Positions 52,473-62,336 of a DNA stretch of 64,000 nt are shown in pieces. The stretch is from SAR324 cluster bacterium. Its GTDB lineage: Bacteria; SAR324; XYD2-FULL-50-16. The DNA lies in NCBI GenBank assembly GCA_028282885.1, contig JANQGX010000012.1:1-64000 (forward strand), written 5' to 3'. Made by a program: the position numbers and the translations under genes. Under the pieces are notes generated by a model. It did not search any database and was not told the DNA's origin. It worked only from the letters and a program-made list of their open reading frames with translations. The stretch's first letter is position 1. The number at the start of each line of letters is the position of its first letter.

Positions 52473-54293
52473 CTAATTATCCGATTTTTCTATGAGCTTT
52501 CCTATTAATTTTGCCGACGTTATCAATCTTTTCTTAGCCAATTCAATGATATAATTAGGTCTTGCGTCATAAGCGTTGGCGAGTTCTGTGAGTTTATCAA
52601 CATCAACTTGATATTTTTTTGCTATTTCAAGTAATTGGTCATGTTTGTCCGGAGGATTCCCATAACCAAAGTTGACGGCGCCAACTATTTCATCGCCAGC
52701 GCGTACCGGAACTGCAAAAATACGTATGCCTCCATTACATTCAATATTATTTGGCTTTCCAGTTTCGATTGCCGTTTTTGAGGCATCTGACCAGCAGGAT
52801 TCATGGCAAAGCCATTTTCCGGAGTTAAGTGCATCAAGGTTATAGTCTGTATTACAGAGATTTCGCGATGCCTGATTCAAATACCGACACCATCCGGATG
52901 AAAAAATTCCTAAAGCATAATCCCCGTTTTTTTCGTAAATTGCTGCCGACGAATCCAGTAGTTCCAAATAATCATTTGCGATTTCGGATAATAGTTCTTC
53001 CCCGATGTTATCCAACAGTACCCTGCAGGTGTTCAGTTGAGCCAGATCTCCATAATCCGGTCCATATTCCAATGACCCTGCTTTTGTTTTACTTTGCTTT
53101 GATAACAGCCATTCTATTTGATTTAATTGCTTTTCCGCCTGTTTGAATTCAGTGATATCCTGGGCGGTTCCAAACATACGAATAACAGTGCCTGTACCAT
53201 CTATTTCAGCAGTACCTTTTGAATGCATCCATCCGATCTCGCCATTAGAACGATGAATTCGAAACTGAATGCTAAAGGGCGTGCCATCCTCGTTCAGAAT
53301 CGCAATGGATTTTTCCAAACGCGGCCAGTCTTCATGATGAACGATATTCTGATGCTCTGAAAAGGACGGGGCATCTGTTTCAGTATCAAGACCAAAGATT
53401 CTGTATATTTCGTCTGACCAGGCAGGGGTACCTGATGGGGAATCGAGTTCCCAGTAACCGATATGCGCTACGGCCTGTGCTTCTTTAAGGCGCGATTCGC
53501 TTTTTTTAAGTGCTTCTTCCGTTAATTTTTGCTTGGTAATGTCCTCTCCGATTGATTGATAAGAAACAATTTTATTATCCGAATCAAGAATTGCCCGATT
53601 GGTCCATCTCTGCCACGCAACACTGCCATTGGGTAAAATCACCTTATGGTCATGAGTCATAACTGAGTTCTCGCTATTTAGAGCTGAGATGGTCTCCCAC
53701 ACGGATTCCTTGTCCTCTTTAGGTATCAGGGTCAGAAAACTCTTGCCAATCAATTCCTCGGAGGTTTTTTTAAAATAATCACAATATGATTGGTTGACGA
53801 ATTTGATTTCTCCCCCCGGAAGGAACTGGCAAATAAGCACCGGTGTGTCTTCGATGATACTTCTAAAAAGTTTTTCACTTTCCTTCAATTTTTCTTCAAC
53901 AGCACTTCTCTCTGCATCAACCTTCGCCACATACAACGCCATTTCAATCGTAACCCTGAGGTCCCTCTCCTGTATCGGCTTCAGTACATAACCAAATGGC
54001 ATTGTGATCTTGGCTCTTTCAATTCTTTCTTCATCCAGGTAAGCAGTTGAGAAGACGACCGGAATACCGAATTTACTTCGAATAATCTCTGCTATCTCAA
54101 TTCCGTCTTTTTCACCTTGAATACGGATATCCATCAAGATGAGATCGGGGTTGTCTTCTTCAGCCTTTTTGAAAGTCTCATCACCATTGTTGACGGTTGA
54201 TGTTATTTCGTAGCCCAGGCTTTTCAACTTCTCTTCCAATTGAAGTGCGATGATCACTTCATCTTCAACTACAAGAATTCTGGCTTTGCTCAT
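52473..54293 (-). CDS. Response regulator with two PAS domains and a C-terminal PocR domain
   Basis: A 606-residue protein starting with a receiver (ILVVEDEVIIALQLEEKL; phospho-acceptor D about 54 in LILMDIRIQG). Two PAS domains follow (about 135-250 and 262-380) and then a PocR ligand-binding domain (about 400-570) with the conserved cysteines in WLCHESCWSDAS and NNIECNGGIRIFAVPV. There is no kinase, GGDEF or DNA-binding domain, so the output is unclear; it may bind a small hydrocarbon or metabolite via PocR. Its ATG overlaps the stop of the upstream kinase gene by four bases, indicating a cognate pair. Confidence 0.82.
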   Translation of the reverse strand: MSKARILVVEDEVIIALQLEEKLKSLGYEITSTVNNGDETFKKAEEDNPDLILMDIRIQGEKDGIEIAEIIRSKFGIPVVFSTAYLDEERIERAKITMPFGYVLKPIQERDLRVTIEMALYVAKVDAERSAVEEKLKESEKLFRSIIEDTPVLICQFLPGGEIKFVNQSYCDYFKKTSEELIGKSFLTLIPKEDKESVWETISALNSENSVMTHDHKVILPNGSVAWQRWTNRAILDSDNKIVSYQSIGEDITKQKLTEEALKKSESRLKEAQAVAHIGYWELDSPSGTPAWSDEIYRIFGLDTETDAPSFSEHQNIVHHEDWPRLEKSIAILNEDGTPFSIQFRIHRSNGEIGWMHSKGTAEIDGTGTVIRMFGTAQDITEFKQAEKQLNQIEWLLSKQSKTKAGSLEYGPDYGDLAQLNTCRVLLDNIGEELLSEIANDYLELLDSSAAIYEKNGDYALGIFSSGWCRYLNQASRNLCNTDYNLDALNSGKWLCHESCWSDASKTAIETGKPNNIECNGGIRIFAVPVRAGDEIVGAVNFGYGNPPDKHDQLLEIAKKYQVDVDKLTELANAYDARPNYIIELAKKRLITSAKLIGKLIEKSDN

Positions 54294-55738
54294 AAAGTAT
54301 AGGCTGATTCGAGGTTAAAGTTGATGATGTATTTTGTTCCGTTTTGACTTTCACAGTCTATCGAACCATTTATCTGTTTTTCAACGAGATCCCTGACCAG
54401 ACGCAGGCCAAGTGTGTTGGTTTTTTTCCACTTGTGTACATCAGGCATTCCTATACCATCATCTGCTATAGTCAGTATGATATTATTTTCATTATGTTTT
54501 TTTGTCTCGATGCTGATTACCCCTGCCTGATCGCCAGGAAAGGCATATTTCAGGGAGTTGGAGATCAGTTCATTAAGTACCAATCCCAACGGATTGGCCT
54601 TGTCTATACCAAGTTTTAGTCCAGGTACCTTAATATCAAATCTTACTTTTTCCGGATTCATTCCATATGTTTGCGATAGCATGCCTGTTAAGTGAATAAC
54701 GTAAGCCATGAAGTCAACCTCGGATAAACTTTCAGAACGGTGAAGACTTTCATGAATCCCTGCCATTGCATAAACACGTCCCTTACATTCATTTACAATT
54801 GTATCAATAGTTTGCTTGTTTTTTCTGGTTAATTGCATATCAAGCAGACTGGCAATGATCTGCATATTATTTTTTACACGGTGATGGATTTCATGAAGGA
54901 GGGTTTCCTTTTCTTCGAGGGAGGCCTTGATTTGCTTTTCGGTTTTTTTCTGGTCGGTAATATCCCTACATAGTCCCTCAATAGCACAGATGGCGCCTTG
55001 CTCGTCGGTGATGGCAGAAATTGATTGACATATCCACCTCTCGCTTCCTTCGGAATCAATGATTCTATACTCAAATGTTCTAGGGACGATTCCCTTTTTC
55101 AGATCAACCCATTTTTCCCTGAAATAATGAATAGATTCGGGGTGGATAATCTTTTGAAACAGAAGGGGGTTTTTTATAAAATCATCTCTATCATATCCAA
55201 AGACGCTCTTCGCTGATTGGCTGATATATTCATATTTTCCATCCGGTATGGTTAATCGATACGCTACATCGTCAAGTCCTTCCAATATTGCTCTGTGTTT
55301 CCTTTCGCTTTCTATTAGTTTTTCTTCAGCTTGTTTACGTTCTGTAACATCCTGAAACGTGCCAAAAACCCTTTGAGGATTTCCTTTCTCATTAAACTCC
55401 ACGTTTCCTATTGAATGCGCATAACGGATTTCGCCCTTGGTGGTTAGATAACGAAAAACTTCATCAACTTTTTTCACGCGGGCGGTATAGTCTGTAATGC
55501 TTTCTTCAAATTTGTTTATGTCATCGGGATGAATGTGCTCTCTAAAAAGGCCATAAGATGCCCTCTTCTCCGAGGGGTTGTGTCCGAAAAGATGAAACAT
55601 CTCATCGGACCAGTATCCTTCGCCTGTTTGGGCATTCATATCCCAACTGCCGATCTTCGCAATATGTTGTGCCTCGTTGAGCCTTCTTTCACTATCTTCA
55701 AGCAATTGTTCCTTCGATCTATTCTCATCTTGCATCAT
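54290..55738 (-). CDS. Cytosolic PAS-PAS sensor histidine kinase (HisKA_2/HWE-like)
   Basis: A kinase of about 482 residues with no membrane helix. There are two PAS domains (about 15-135 and 140-260; GYWSDEMFHLFGHNPSEK, YEYISQSAKSVFGYDRDDF), then a HisKA_2 dimerisation domain with LLHEIHHRVKNNMQIIASLL (phospho-His about 287), typical of kinases that act on single-domain receivers, and an HATPase with LVLNELISNSLKYAFPG and ILTIADDGIGMP. Co-translated (ATGA overlap) with the REC-PAS-PAS-PocR protein, its probable target. The start is chosen at ATG 55738; GTG 55747 is an alternative. Both have weak ribosome sites. Confidence 0.85.
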   Translation of the reverse strand: MMQDENRSKEQLLEDSERRLNEAQHIAKIGSWDMNAQTGEGYWSDEMFHLFGHNPSEKRASYGLFREHIHPDDINKFEESITDYTARVKKVDEVFRYLTTKGEIRYAHSIGNVEFNEKGNPQRVFGTFQDVTERKQAEEKLIESERKHRAILEGLDDVAYRLTIPDGKYEYISQSAKSVFGYDRDDFIKNPLLFQKIIHPESIHYFREKWVDLKKGIVPRTFEYRIIDSEGSERWICQSISAITDEQGAICAIEGLCRDITDQKKTEKQIKASLEEKETLLHEIHHRVKNNMQIIASLLDMQLTRKNKQTIDTIVNECKGRVYAMAGIHESLHRSESLSEVDFMAYVIHLTGMLSQTYGMNPEKVRFDIKVPGLKLGIDKANPLGLVLNELISNSLKYAFPGDQAGVISIETKKHNENNIILTIADDGIGMPDVHKWKKTNTLGLRLVRDLVEKQINGSIDCESQNGTKYIINFNLESAYTL

Positions 55739-56247
55739 AAGACCCACTTAAAAGGGAAAAGCATTTCCCGGCACTGATAAACGGTTTAACAAACACAAAG
55801 TCAACTGATTCAAATTCTTGCACAATACCTTAGCAAAAACCAGTTAAGCTGTCGAGAAAATGGCAATTTATCTCCCAGTTGAAAACAACTGATACGCTAA
55901 AAATTAGAGAGACGATTTCCTGGGATGTCCGGGCCAGCGCATTTCAGCCCTATCTTTCCGCCTGATTAATAGCGAAATTGCAGGAGTTATCGTGAATTAT
56001 CGTGGAACTGCAATAAAACCACCCGGTTACATAGTCCAGTGCATGCACAATGGGTTTTGGTGAGGTGTTTAGATGGATCAACTGGCTTTTTTTATTGGTG
56101 TTAATCGGAATGGAAGGAAAGTGTCGATTCTTAGTACGAAAATGGGGAAAATGTGGGCTTAACCTTGCAGGCAGGGATATCCTCCCTGTTGAGGGCCGGG
56201 AGGATATAATTAATCTCAGTGATAGGACAATATCGAATGGAAATCTG
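55739..56247. other. Intergenic region with terminal hairpin
   Basis: 509 bases without a recognised gene. The only clear structure is the strong hairpin at 56177-56207 close to the end of the hydantoinase operon. A plus-strand open frame from 56050 runs into the hydantoinase gene and is not considered real. Confidence 0.45.
56177..56207 (-). terminator. Strong hairpin after the hydantoinase operon
   Basis: ATATCCTCCC (56177-56186) pairs perfectly with GGGAGGATAT (56198-56207) around an 11-base loop, 40 bases past the hydantoinase B stop. No T-run follows on the minus strand, so it may stabilise the 3' end or stop transcription inefficiently. Confidence 0.45.
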
Positions 56248-58017
56248 CTACTTGCTTTTCATGAACTTTCTCAAATCCCCCGTGGCTGCGTCATCGACTG
56301 TCATTGCCGTTTTGTCGATAACAACGCCGTAATCTCGTCTGGCGCTTTCCAGAGATACATACTCATCCAGCACGTCTTCCAGGACAAGCTTTGGATCTCT
56401 CTCCAGTGGATTTCCCCATCCTCCGCCTCCGCCAAATCGCACCATCAGCACATCTTCATCCTCAAACGGTATCTCAAATCCGGTGGTTTCGACTATCAGC
56501 TCATTATCAGAACCTTCTCTCATAACCGTTGAGTTCAAAGGACCATCCTTCCCGCCGGCAAGGCCGCGCATCGGATATTTTGTACCGATCAGAAAGGTGT
56601 TGCCCCACATCTGGGCTTTGGCCTGCTGCCTGACAATGGTGGCTGCTCCTCCCCTCCATTTGCCGGCACCTCCCGAATCAGGGTAAAATTCTCGTTCGAT
56701 GGTGTGAACGGGATAGTACATATCATGCAGCTCCGCAGTTGCCATTATCATGGACCCGAAATAGGGCGGCAGGGAGCCCCAGCCGTCGGTACCGTATGCT
56801 GCATTACACCATCCGGCCGACATGTTGGTATTCTGATCCAGGTAGAACTCCCCGGTGTCCGGCTGAAATCCGAAGGTTACAACAGGCATTCCCATTTTCA
56901 CGTTCTGCAGATAGGTTTTCTCCGGAACACATTTTTCCAGGGCCATCGCCACGGCCTCTCCTATCTCACCTCCAATATGTAACGTACAGGCGGTCACAGG
57001 CGCCGGTGGCAATGGATTGACAACAGTACCGGGCGGCAATATGATTTCCACCGGTCGTAGAAGTCCTTCGTTTCTCGGGATCGAGTCCTCGATCATGCTG
57101 GAAAGGGTCAGGAAGATAAAGGAGTAGGAGTTTGGCACGGGACTATTAACAAAACCGGGTGTCTGGGGATCGCTGCCGGAAAAATCGAGTTTCAGGGTAT
57201 CGCCTGCCACTGTGGCCGTAACCCTGACGGTGATATCGGTGGTTCCCTTGCAGTCGTGTTCAAGGTAGCCTTCACCCTTGTATACACCGTCCGGCCATTC
57301 CCTGATTTCAGCCCTGAAACATCTTTCAGAATAGTCGAGAATTTGATCCATACTGTCGCGAACCGTCTGCATGCCAAACTTGTTCAACAGATCACCCAGG
57401 CGACGTTTTCCGACATTCACTGATCCGATCATGGCTTTCAAATCGCCTTTAAAACGGGGTTCCCGGGTGTTGATACTGAGCATTTTGATGATATCCTCGC
57501 GGGGCTCGCCCCTCTCATAGATCTTGATGGCGGGTAATCTCAGTCCCTCCTGCCAGATATCTGAAGCATCCGGGTTGTAACCACCGGGGATTGTTCCACC
57601 GGTATCTCCCTGGTGGGCCCTGATCACCGGAAAGAATACCAACTCCTCATTGAAAAACACGGGTGTCATCATCGTCCAGTCGGGAATGTGTGATCCGCCG
57701 TGATATGGATCGTTAAGCACAATGATATCCCCGGGATAGATTTTCCCCTTGAAATCCTTGAGAACTTCCAGAACTGAAAATTTGCTTGCACCCATATGCA
57801 TCGGCAGGCCGTCTGCGAGGGATATCATTCGTCCTTCACTGTCAAAGATGGCGGTGGAAAAATCATGGGATTCGCTGAATGTTGACGTCGTTGCCGTGCG
57901 GATCATTGTCTCGCTCATTTCATTGGCGATGGTGAACAGCCTGCAGCGGATAACCTCTGTTGTTATCGGATCTGTTTTTGTCACGGTATACCTCACTGAT
58001 AATGGTTGTGTGGACAT
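56248..58017 (-). CDS. Hydantoinase B/oxoprolinase-family subunit
   Basis: A 589-residue subunit of the HyuB family (N-methylhydantoinase, oxoprolinase and acetone/acetophenone carboxylase relatives). Characteristic segments are VLNDPYHGGSHIPDWTMM, YLEHDCKGTTDITVRVT, ATAELHDMYYPVHTIEREFY and the C-terminal VRFGGGGGWGNPLERDP. It works with the ATP-using HyuA subunit encoded 22 bases upstream. The substrate, a cyclic amide or ketone, cannot be fixed from sequence. Its operon also carries a GPH symporter that may bring in the substrate. Confidence 0.85.
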   Translation of the reverse strand: MSTQPLSVRYTVTKTDPITTEVIRCRLFTIANEMSETMIRTATTSTFSESHDFSTAIFDSEGRMISLADGLPMHMGASKFSVLEVLKDFKGKIYPGDIIVLNDPYHGGSHIPDWTMMTPVFFNEELVFFPVIRAHQGDTGGTIPGGYNPDASDIWQEGLRLPAIKIYERGEPREDIIKMLSINTREPRFKGDLKAMIGSVNVGKRRLGDLLNKFGMQTVRDSMDQILDYSERCFRAEIREWPDGVYKGEGYLEHDCKGTTDITVRVTATVAGDTLKLDFSGSDPQTPGFVNSPVPNSYSFIFLTLSSMIEDSIPRNEGLLRPVEIILPPGTVVNPLPPAPVTACTLHIGGEIGEAVAMALEKCVPEKTYLQNVKMGMPVVTFGFQPDTGEFYLDQNTNMSAGWCNAAYGTDGWGSLPPYFGSMIMATAELHDMYYPVHTIEREFYPDSGGAGKWRGGAATIVRQQAKAQMWGNTFLIGTKYPMRGLAGGKDGPLNSTVMREGSDNELIVETTGFEIPFEDEDVLMVRFGGGGGWGNPLERDPKLVLEDVLDEYVSLESARRDYGVVIDKTAMTVDDAATGDLRKFMKSK

Positions 58018-58039
58018 CTGACGTTGCTCAAAAGGTCCT

Positions 58040-60127
58040 TCATTTCGAGCAGGTAATCTCGTAGAAATCTGCAGCCGTCAACCGAGCGACCTGATCCGGG
58101 CAGACCACGATATTGGTAGCTGCTTCCTCGATAATACACGGTCCGGGCAGAATATAACCGGACTTTATGCGGTTTCCATCGAAAATCGGTGTTTCAACAA
58201 AACCGCCAACCTGCTCGAAAAAGACATTCCGATTCGAGCGCAGGGCTGATTCGGGATTTGAATCCGACAGCTCCTTCTCCGGAAGCGGAATCGTTTCCAT
58301 CGGTCGCACGGATTTTAGACGCAGGTTCATGAAAAACACCGGTTGATCCCTGTTGGCAAAAGTGTGCAGCGTTTCGTGGGACTGATGAAAAGCCTCTGCG
58401 GCCTCGCGGATCCCCTGGTCCGTCACCCGGCCTTCTTCATGATGAAGCGGCACCGTAATCTCATGCAGTTCTCCGTGGTAATGGGCATCCACAAAGTAGT
58501 TGTGTTCAACCTCCTGTATTGAGGCAGCTACGGACCGCCCCGCAGCCGGCATATCCGCTTCAACCTCTTTTTTCATGGCAGTAAACAGGCTGTTGATTTC
58601 ATCAAGATTATATTTCTCCGAGGTGCCGATATAGGTGCGCATTTTGTTGACCACAATATTGGAGCTCAGCATACCCCTGGCTGATAGAGCCGTTGCCAGC
58701 CTGGACACAATTATGGTCCCGATTTCCAGTTCCTCTGCCAGGATCCCTGCGTGCACAGGGCCGTTACCGCCAAAGGCGACCAGTGTGAATTCCCGCGGGT
58801 CGTGACCTCGTTGGATAGAAACCGTGCGAATGCCGTTTGCCATGTTGTTGTTCACGATCCGATAAATACCATGGGCAGCTTCAATGGTGTCCATCCCCAG
58901 CGGTTTGGCGACCAATTTGTCCACCGACTTTTCAGCAGCAGACAGATCGAGTCGCATTTCACCGCCGAGAAAGGTGTCGGGATCCAGGTATCCCAGAATC
59001 AGGTTGGCATCTGTCACGGTTGGTTCGGTTCCACCCCGGCCATAACAGACAGGCCCGGGATCGGAACCTGCGCTTCTCGGTCCGACCTGCAGTGCGCCGC
59101 CGGCATCAACCCAGGCTATACTGCCGCCCCCGGAGCCAATGGTGTGAATGTCCAGCATGGGGATGGCAATACGGTACCGGGAGAACCAGTTGTCACTGCT
59201 GACCGCAGGTTGGTTGTTCTTGATGAGAGACACATCAAAGCTGGTGCCGCCCATATCTATGGTAATCAGATTGGAATAAGCCGGATCCCCGCCGATTAGC
59301 TGCGTCGCTGCAACAATCCCCCCTGCCGGACCCGAAAGAAGTGAGAAAACCGGGTACTTGCCGGCATAGTCCACATTCATAATGCCACCTCCGGAAAGCA
59401 TCACATAGAACTCGTTCCGGAACCCCAGTTGACGCAATTCGGATTCGAGACGATTGAGGTATTTGCTCAATTTGGGGTGTGTATACGAATTAACCAGGGT
59501 AGTGCTGACCCGCTCAAATTCCCTGATCTGGGGAAGTACCTCGTGGGACAGAGAAATGTAAGCATCCGGGTACACCTCATTGATGATGCCCGCAATTCTT
59601 TTCTCATGTTCCGGATTGAGAAAACTGAACAGCAGGCAGACACCAATGGATTCCACACCCGCATCTTTCAGTTTCATGACAGCATCCCTGGCTTCGGATT
59701 CATCCAGCGCCGTATGAACATTACCGTTTTTGTCAATTCGCTCTGCCACCGTCAGACGGTTTCGGCGAAAAGCAATGGGAGTAGGTGCGGGGAAGCGGGG
59801 ATTGAAAATGCGTTCCTTATAGCCTCTCCGCAGTTCAATGTCATCCCGAAAACCCCTGGTTGTAATCAGGCCTGTTTTGGCACCATTAAATTCAAGCATG
59901 GTATTGGTTGCCACGGTTGTCCCATGTACGATCAGATCGGTCATCTCCAGAAGCTGTTCCAGTCCGTAACCTTCCGCCTCCGCTATTTTCTTCAACCCAC
60001 TGATCACCCCCAGTGATTGATCTTCAGCCGTGGACGGCACCTTGAACACCTTCATATTGTCCGGGCTGTCCAAATAGACAAAATCGGTGAAAGTTCCTCC
60101 AACATCGATTCCGATCCTGTATCCCAT
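58040..60127 (-). CDS. Hydantoinase A/oxoprolinase-family ATPase subunit
   Basis: A 695-residue subunit of the HyuA family with the N-terminal actin-like ATPase motif YRIGIDVGGTFTDFVYLD, VHGTTVATNTMLEF, LLSGPAGGIVAATQL, TIDMGGTSFDVSLI and GSGGGSIAWVDAGGALQVGP. Length is normal. It couples ATP hydrolysis to ring opening or carboxylation with the HyuB partner downstream. AAAGGAG stands six bases before the ATG. It is preceded by the symporter gene at 46 bases. The family is secure; the true substrate (hydantoin, oxoproline, or acetone-type ketone) is open. Confidence 0.88.
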   Translation of the reverse strand: MGYRIGIDVGGTFTDFVYLDSPDNMKVFKVPSTAEDQSLGVISGLKKIAEAEGYGLEQLLEMTDLIVHGTTVATNTMLEFNGAKTGLITTRGFRDDIELRRGYKERIFNPRFPAPTPIAFRRNRLTVAERIDKNGNVHTALDESEARDAVMKLKDAGVESIGVCLLFSFLNPEHEKRIAGIINEVYPDAYISLSHEVLPQIREFERVSTTLVNSYTHPKLSKYLNRLESELRQLGFRNEFYVMLSGGGIMNVDYAGKYPVFSLLSGPAGGIVAATQLIGGDPAYSNLITIDMGGTSFDVSLIKNNQPAVSSDNWFSRYRIAIPMLDIHTIGSGGGSIAWVDAGGALQVGPRSAGSDPGPVCYGRGGTEPTVTDANLILGYLDPDTFLGGEMRLDLSAAEKSVDKLVAKPLGMDTIEAAHGIYRIVNNNMANGIRTVSIQRGHDPREFTLVAFGGNGPVHAGILAEELEIGTIIVSRLATALSARGMLSSNIVVNKMRTYIGTSEKYNLDEINSLFTAMKKEVEADMPAAGRSVAASIQEVEHNYFVDAHYHGELHEITVPLHHEEGRVTDQGIREAAEAFHQSHETLHTFANRDQPVFFMNLRLKSVRPMETIPLPEKELSDSNPESALRSNRNVFFEQVGGFVETPIFDGNRIKSGYILPGPCIIEEAATNIVVCPDQVARLTAADFYEITCSK

Positions 60128-60173
60128 GTTTGCTCCTTTGAATTATTTTAATATCAATCAATTGTTACGCAAT

Positions 60174-61541
60174 TCAGGCAAGTGCAATCTTTTCCTCCGC
60201 TCTTTTTTCCTCCAGTTCCCTGCGGATCTCATCGTATCTCTCTTTGGTTATCGGAAAGTACAGCGATGCGACCAGTCCGATCAGGATAAAAATCAGCGGT
60301 CCGAATGACATGATATACCGCATGGCATCCAGAACGGTTTCCGATTGAGCCTGGTTGGCGACATAACCCGTTGCCTGCAGGATTACACCAATCAGCAGTG
60401 TTGCAATCGAGTTCGATCCTTTCATCAGTAATGTCATGATCCCCGAATAAACACCCTCACGTCGCTGCCCTGTTTGCAGTTCATCCTGGTCAACAACATC
60501 GGGAAACATAGCCCAGGGGAGGACATGTGCACAGCCAAAACCGATTCCCACAACGACCCCGGCGAGATAAACCATACTTGAAGGTGTTGTCGGCTTCAGA
60601 AAAAGCCAGAGAAGCTGTGACAGTCCCCAGAACAATAAGGCCCAGGTGATGGTTGCTTTTTTCCCAAACTTGCCGGAAAGATAGCTCCAGAAAGGCAATG
60701 TCAGTACACTGGCCAGAACGACCGAGACAAACAGAATCGGCATCTCCTTTTCCCTGCCGATCCAATATTTCATGTAATAGAGAACGAATCCTTCCAAGGT
60801 CATGATGGCTGCCGAAGCGCCAACAAAAATGAAAATCAGGTAGCGGAAGGACCGGTTTTTCATCATCATCTTGAACTCATAGAAAAAACGGATCTTCTCC
60901 GGCGGTTTAAAATCCTGGTAACGCTCCTTAACTCCCTTGAAAACCACAAACGGGAAAACCAGGATGAACAGGGAAACAAAGAGACCCGCCATCATGAATC
61001 CTGTTTTCGGATCCTCGTAACTGTCCGCAATCATTTTGGGAAGTACCGATGCTGCCAGGCCGAACAGAAAGGTAAAAAACACCCGGTAATTGTTGATAAC
61101 GGTACGCTCCGAATAGTCATCGGTCAATTCCGACATCAAGGCAAGGTAGGGGACATAGTAGGTTGTGAAAAACGTCATGAACATCATAAAAATCAGGGTA
61201 TAGACAATGGCTTTTGACCACTGTGCCTCCAAAGGATACGGGTACCAGAGCATGATAAACGCTATGGTCAGAGGTATGGCGGAAAGCAGTAGAAAGGGAC
61301 GACGCCTTCCCCAGCGTGAGCGCGTTCGATCGCTGATCATGCCGATCAACGGATCGGTCACCGCATCCCAGGCACGACCTACCATGAATATCGCCCCCGC
61401 TATAGCAGGTAGAATTCCGACAACATCCGTAAAGAAAAACATCAACAGAATTCCCATTACGGAATAGACAGTTACCCCGGGAATTTCTCCCATCCCGAAA
61501 CACAATTTGGTCGAAAATCCCAATCGATCTTTCTTTTCCAT
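60174..61541 (-). CDS. GPH-family (MFS_2-like) cation symporter
   Basis: A transporter of about 455 residues with 12 predicted helices. The glycoside-pentoside-hexuronide signature is clear: WDAVTDPLIGMISDRTRSRW followed by GRRRPFLLLSAIPL, then the ELTDDYSERTVINNYR loop. GPH members import sugars, glucuronides and related solutes with Na+ or H+. Here the operon context with HyuA and HyuB suggests a different substrate. ATG at 61541 is selected because GGAG lies nine bases upstream; an ATG at 61556 and longer starts lack ribosome sites. A TetR operator lies about 165 bases upstream. Confidence 0.83.
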   Translation of the reverse strand: MEKKDRLGFSTKLCFGMGEIPGVTVYSVMGILLMFFFTDVVGILPAIAGAIFMVGRAWDAVTDPLIGMISDRTRSRWGRRRPFLLLSAIPLTIAFIMLWYPYPLEAQWSKAIVYTLIFMMFMTFFTTYYVPYLALMSELTDDYSERTVINNYRVFFTFLFGLAASVLPKMIADSYEDPKTGFMMAGLFVSLFILVFPFVVFKGVKERYQDFKPPEKIRFFYEFKMMMKNRSFRYLIFIFVGASAAIMTLEGFVLYYMKYWIGREKEMPILFVSVVLASVLTLPFWSYLSGKFGKKATITWALLFWGLSQLLWLFLKPTTPSSMVYLAGVVVGIGFGCAHVLPWAMFPDVVDQDELQTGQRREGVYSGIMTLLMKGSNSIATLLIGVILQATGYVANQAQSETVLDAMRYIMSFGPLIFILIGLVASLYFPITKERYDEIRRELEEKRAEEKIALA

Positions 61542-61705
61542 TGCTCGGTTCTCCATGTTAAGAATTCTTGACTGTGAAATTAGACAGCACCCTTTCCCAA
61601 ACCCGGACGCTGAGAACGAAATGGCCTGACAATAGACAAACAACACACATTTCAGACTTCACGACTGTGATAAATCTGATTTCCGCGAGATCAATCCGCG
61701 TTAAT

Positions 61706-61725
61706 TAGACCAGTCTATATAATTT
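61706..61725. promoter_or_regulatory. TetR operator before the symporter-hydantoinase operon
   Basis: TAGACCAGTCTATATAATTT, identical over 20 bases to the site at 62337-62356. It contains the perfect palindrome TAGAC-CA-GTCTA, next to a TATATA -10-like element on the minus strand. It lies upstream of the symporter gene, supporting control of the operon by the adjacent repressor. Confidence 0.7.
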
Positions 61726-61763
61726 GCTACAAGTCAATGCCCACATGTTTATTCAACCCGGGT

Positions 61764-62330
61764 TTAAAATACGTTTGAGAGCAGGTCTCTGCACCGTATC
61801 TTGACAAGGTGCAGAGGCTCTGTATTCCGATAGGCCTTGCTCAGGAGGATTGCGCCTTCGATTGTTGAAATCAGAATATGCCCCTGGGTTCTTGCTCCTT
61901 CCTCGGACCAGCCCGCAGCTCGCAGGTGGGTGGTGGCGAAAGCCAGTTCACGATCATAAAGTCTGACAGCCGCTTCCCTGATACGGGGTTTTGAGCCTCC
62001 ACCACCCATGACAACGGCAGCAATAGAGCTGCACTCCGTGAAATCGGAGGCTTCCAGGTCTTCGATAAAACGATCGATCAGTTTCTCGACAATCAAGACC
62101 GGATCGGGTAAGTTCAAGGCGATCTCGTCGGCAAATTCCAGAAACTCATCTGCCAGAAAATCCATGGCAGTTGCGGCCAGTTCCTCCTTACCGCCGGGAA
62201 AATAATGATAAAGAGAACCCTTTGGAGCGGCACTTTCCTTGACAATCTGGTTCAGTCCTGTTGCCGTATATCCCTGTCTTTTCAACAGACTGACGGTTGT
62301 TTCAATTAATCTTTGCTTTGCTTCACTCAT
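61764..62330 (-). CDS. TetR-family regulator (LmrA/YxaF-like)
   Basis: A 188-residue repressor with the TetR DNA-binding domain (LIETTVSLLKRQGYTATGLN, then KESAAPKGSLYHYFPGGKEEL). The APKGSLYHYFPGGKEEL form is typical of the LmrA/YxaF subgroup. The C-terminal ligand domain has the VVMGGGGSKPRIREAAV segment. ATG at 62330 is used; a GTG two codons upstream is possible. No ribosome site is visible, and a 20-base operator abuts the start, suggesting a very short leader. It probably represses itself and the symporter-hydantoinase operon. Confidence 0.85.
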   Translation of the reverse strand: MSEAKQRLIETTVSLLKRQGYTATGLNQIVKESAAPKGSLYHYFPGGKEELAATAMDFLADEFLEFADEIALNLPDPVLIVEKLIDRFIEDLEASDFTECSSIAAVVMGGGGSKPRIREAAVRLYDRELAFATTHLRAAGWSEEGARTQGHILISTIEGAILLSKAYRNTEPLHLVKIRCRDLLSNVF

Positions 62331-62336
62331 ATTCAC

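Noticed and set aside
58751..60016. Long plus-strand open frames of 182 and 195 codons
   Set aside because: They lie antisense inside the clearly coding hydantoinase A gene and have no recognisable protein features.
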